Assembly (NCBI RefSeq): GCF_003751845.1
Contig: NZ_RJKQ01000001.1
Span: 1 to 64,000, forward strand
Length of the DNA: 64,000 nt
Source of the DNA: Enterobacter sp. BIGb0383
GTDB taxonomy: Bacteria; Pseudomonadota; Gammaproteobacteria; Enterobacterales; Enterobacteriaceae
Direction: 5' to 3'
How positions within the stretch are numbered: position 1 is the first letter of the stretch; each line of letters opens with the position of its first letter. Shown in pieces: positions 63,120 to 64,000 of this stretch. Made by a program: the position numbers and the translations under genes. Below the pieces are notes generated by a model, which was given only the letters and a program-made list of their open reading frames with translations, had not been told where the DNA came from and did no database searches.

Positions 63120-63883
63120 TATTGCTCCATGTCCTTCGTGCAAGTAAAATCGTCACATGTGAAAGTGAGGGAGCTGTCATCAACTATTTCCTTTTTATCT
63201 TTAATCTTCAATTGCTTTTCTTTAGACATATAAAATAGTGCTAGTGCGACAAATATTGCCGCCAACAATAAAATGTATGCAGCAAGAAAAAGCTCTTGGG
63301 ACATTTCTGTGGTTTTGATTATACGTTCTGTTATTTTTCCCTGAGCTATGGAATTTATAAATGTAAAGAATGAAATAATTGAAGTGAACCACCAGATAAC
63401 ACTTACCCTACGAATTATTGTATTGAAAATATCATGTATTGAATATCGTTTATATGGTTTTGAATTATTGTGAAAATGTATCTTGTGTAGGTTTCCAGAT
63501 ATGTAATCCTCCAATATGTTTATATGGTACTCCCAATTCTCCTGCCAGTACTTAGATGATGAAGAAAGCTTTACCCACATGTCGGAAAATACTACCCCAA
63601 CAAGCGATGTAACAAGTGAAATAAAAGCAATGATTGCCTTTTGGTTATATGAAATCGGGTCTAAAAGTTTAGTGAAACAATAGGCACATACTGCTGTCAG
63701 TACAGAAATAAAACCCCACAGGTAAGCTGAACGCTGCCAGTACAAACCAATTTCAAACTTGCGAATATCATGGGCTTTTTCAAATGCACTATGAATCTTA
63801 TTAACTTCCGAGGGACTTGCATCTATATAACCATGTTGATTGCGTACTCTTCCTAATAGAGTCTCAAAGTATTCAATGTTCAT
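63119..63883 (-). CDS. Four-helix membrane protein, RipA-like by pattern
   Basis: 254 residues from ATG 63883; a start 12 bases earlier (63895) is also possible. Four hydrophobic helices (about 50-72, 80-100, 160-185, 200-222) and a cytoplasmic N-terminus with HDIRKFEIGLYWQRSAYLWGF. This R-FEI-L-W-R-Y-W pattern reminds me of proteins annotated RipA-family octameric membrane protein; I cannot confirm it here. Coupled to the downstream membrane gene, with another gene just upstream. Confidence 0.6.
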   Translation of the reverse strand: MNIEYFETLLGRVRNQHGYIDASPSEVNKIHSAFEKAHDIRKFEIGLYWQRSAYLWGFISVLTAVCAYCFTKLLDPISYNQKAIIAFISLVTSLVGVVFSDMWVKLSSSSKYWQENWEYHINILEDYISGNLHKIHFHNNSKPYKRYSIHDIFNTIIRRVSVIWWFTSIISFFTFINSIAQGKITERIIKTTEMSQELFLAAYILLLAAIFVALALFYMSKEKQLKIKDKKEIVDDSSLTFTCDDFTCTKDMEQ

Positions 63884-63931
63884 TGTTATTAACATATTAA
63901 AACCTATAAATTGAAGTTGATGGTAAATTAG

Positions 63932-64000
63932 TCATTTAGCGAAGTATTGATCGAAACTTGAGTGTAATCTATCAAATTCTTCGTATGCTTGTTCGAAATC
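63932..64000 (-). CDS. C-terminal end of a further leftward gene (partial)
   Basis: The minus strand is open from the window edge to TGA at 63,934-63,932, giving 22 residues (DFEQAYEEFDRLHSSFDQYF then AK). It ends about 50 bases before the four-helix membrane gene and is probably the first visible gene of the same operon. Too short to identify. Confidence 0.5.
   Translation of the reverse strand, partial: DFEQAYEEFDRLHSSFDQYFAK

Larger units (their letters stand above)
56560..64000. mobile_element. Integrated AT-rich element with serine recombinase (right end outside window)
   Basis: Composition drops sharply just upstream of yeaG and stays AT-rich to the edge. A large serine recombinase lies at the left end, followed by small genes, a primase-helicase and membrane protein genes. 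No phage structural or conjugation gene is seen. The left attachment site should lie between yeaG (56,527) and the recombinase start (56,606); the exact core cannot be set without the right end. Confidence 0.85.

Overview
The window reads as chromosome of a member of the Enterobacteriaceae close to Enterobacter, Lelliottia, Leclercia or Kosakonia. The evidence is the block yoaJ-yoaK, dgcP, yoaF, yeaO, nimT-nimR, yeaL, yoaI, yeaK, yeaH, yeaG, which keeps the order and protein sizes known from Escherichia coli (yeaI and yeaJ are absent), and the fairly high GC of these core genes. I cannot fix the genus from sequence alone.

Four regions follow each other. (1) 1-25,834: most of a type VI secretion system (tssC partial, tssK, tssL, an OmpA-like gene, hcp, vgrG, a PAAR gene, tssM, tssF, tssG, tssJ). 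Its cargo island holds a DUF4123 adaptor, two Tle1-type (DUF2235) phospholipase effectors and a tandem array of six DUF3304-like immunity paralogs, one of them frameshifted. tssA, tssB, tssE and tssH/clpV are not in the window. (2) About 25,888-41,068: a compact headless phage-tail locus. It has an S24 autocleaving repressor, a Q-type antiterminator, three repeat-box promoter-like modules, a ferredoxin-like protein that has lost all four cluster cysteines, a lysis cassette (two holins, GH19 endolysin, Rz/Rz1), and a complete Mu/SfV-type contractile tail: terminator protein, DUF2635, sheath, tube, frameshifted chaperone, tape measure, N, gp44 to gp48, fibre and fibre chaperone. There is no integrase, replication, terminase, portal or capsid gene. 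I read this as an R-type tailocin next door to the T6SS, so two contractile injection machines sit back to back.

(3) 41,145-56,527: ordinary core genes. They include a GFA-family protein, the small membrane proteins YoaJ, YoaK and YoaI, a beta-glucoside-type PTS permease with two LacI-family operators, its LacI/AscG-like regulator, a SemiSWEET-like protein, the diguanylate cyclase DgcP, NimT/NimR, and the stress proteins YeaH and YeaG. (4) About 56,560-64,000, continuing past the edge: an AT-rich mobile element whose large serine recombinase starts 78 bases from the yeaG start codon. It carries small membrane and ribbon-helix-helix genes, a primase-helicase, and a leftward set of membrane protein genes that may be a defence module. 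The element is unusually rich in GTAC and holds a perfect 13-bp inverted repeat after the recombinase.

The most interesting parts are the tailocin and its control region. Three copies of TAACGCGGTCCGC lie at the same distance from -10-like hexamers where a -35 would be, two of the modules followed by intrinsic terminators, and another terminator sits in the middle of the tail operon. This fits an activator plus antitermination switch. No tRNA, rRNA or CRISPR was seen.
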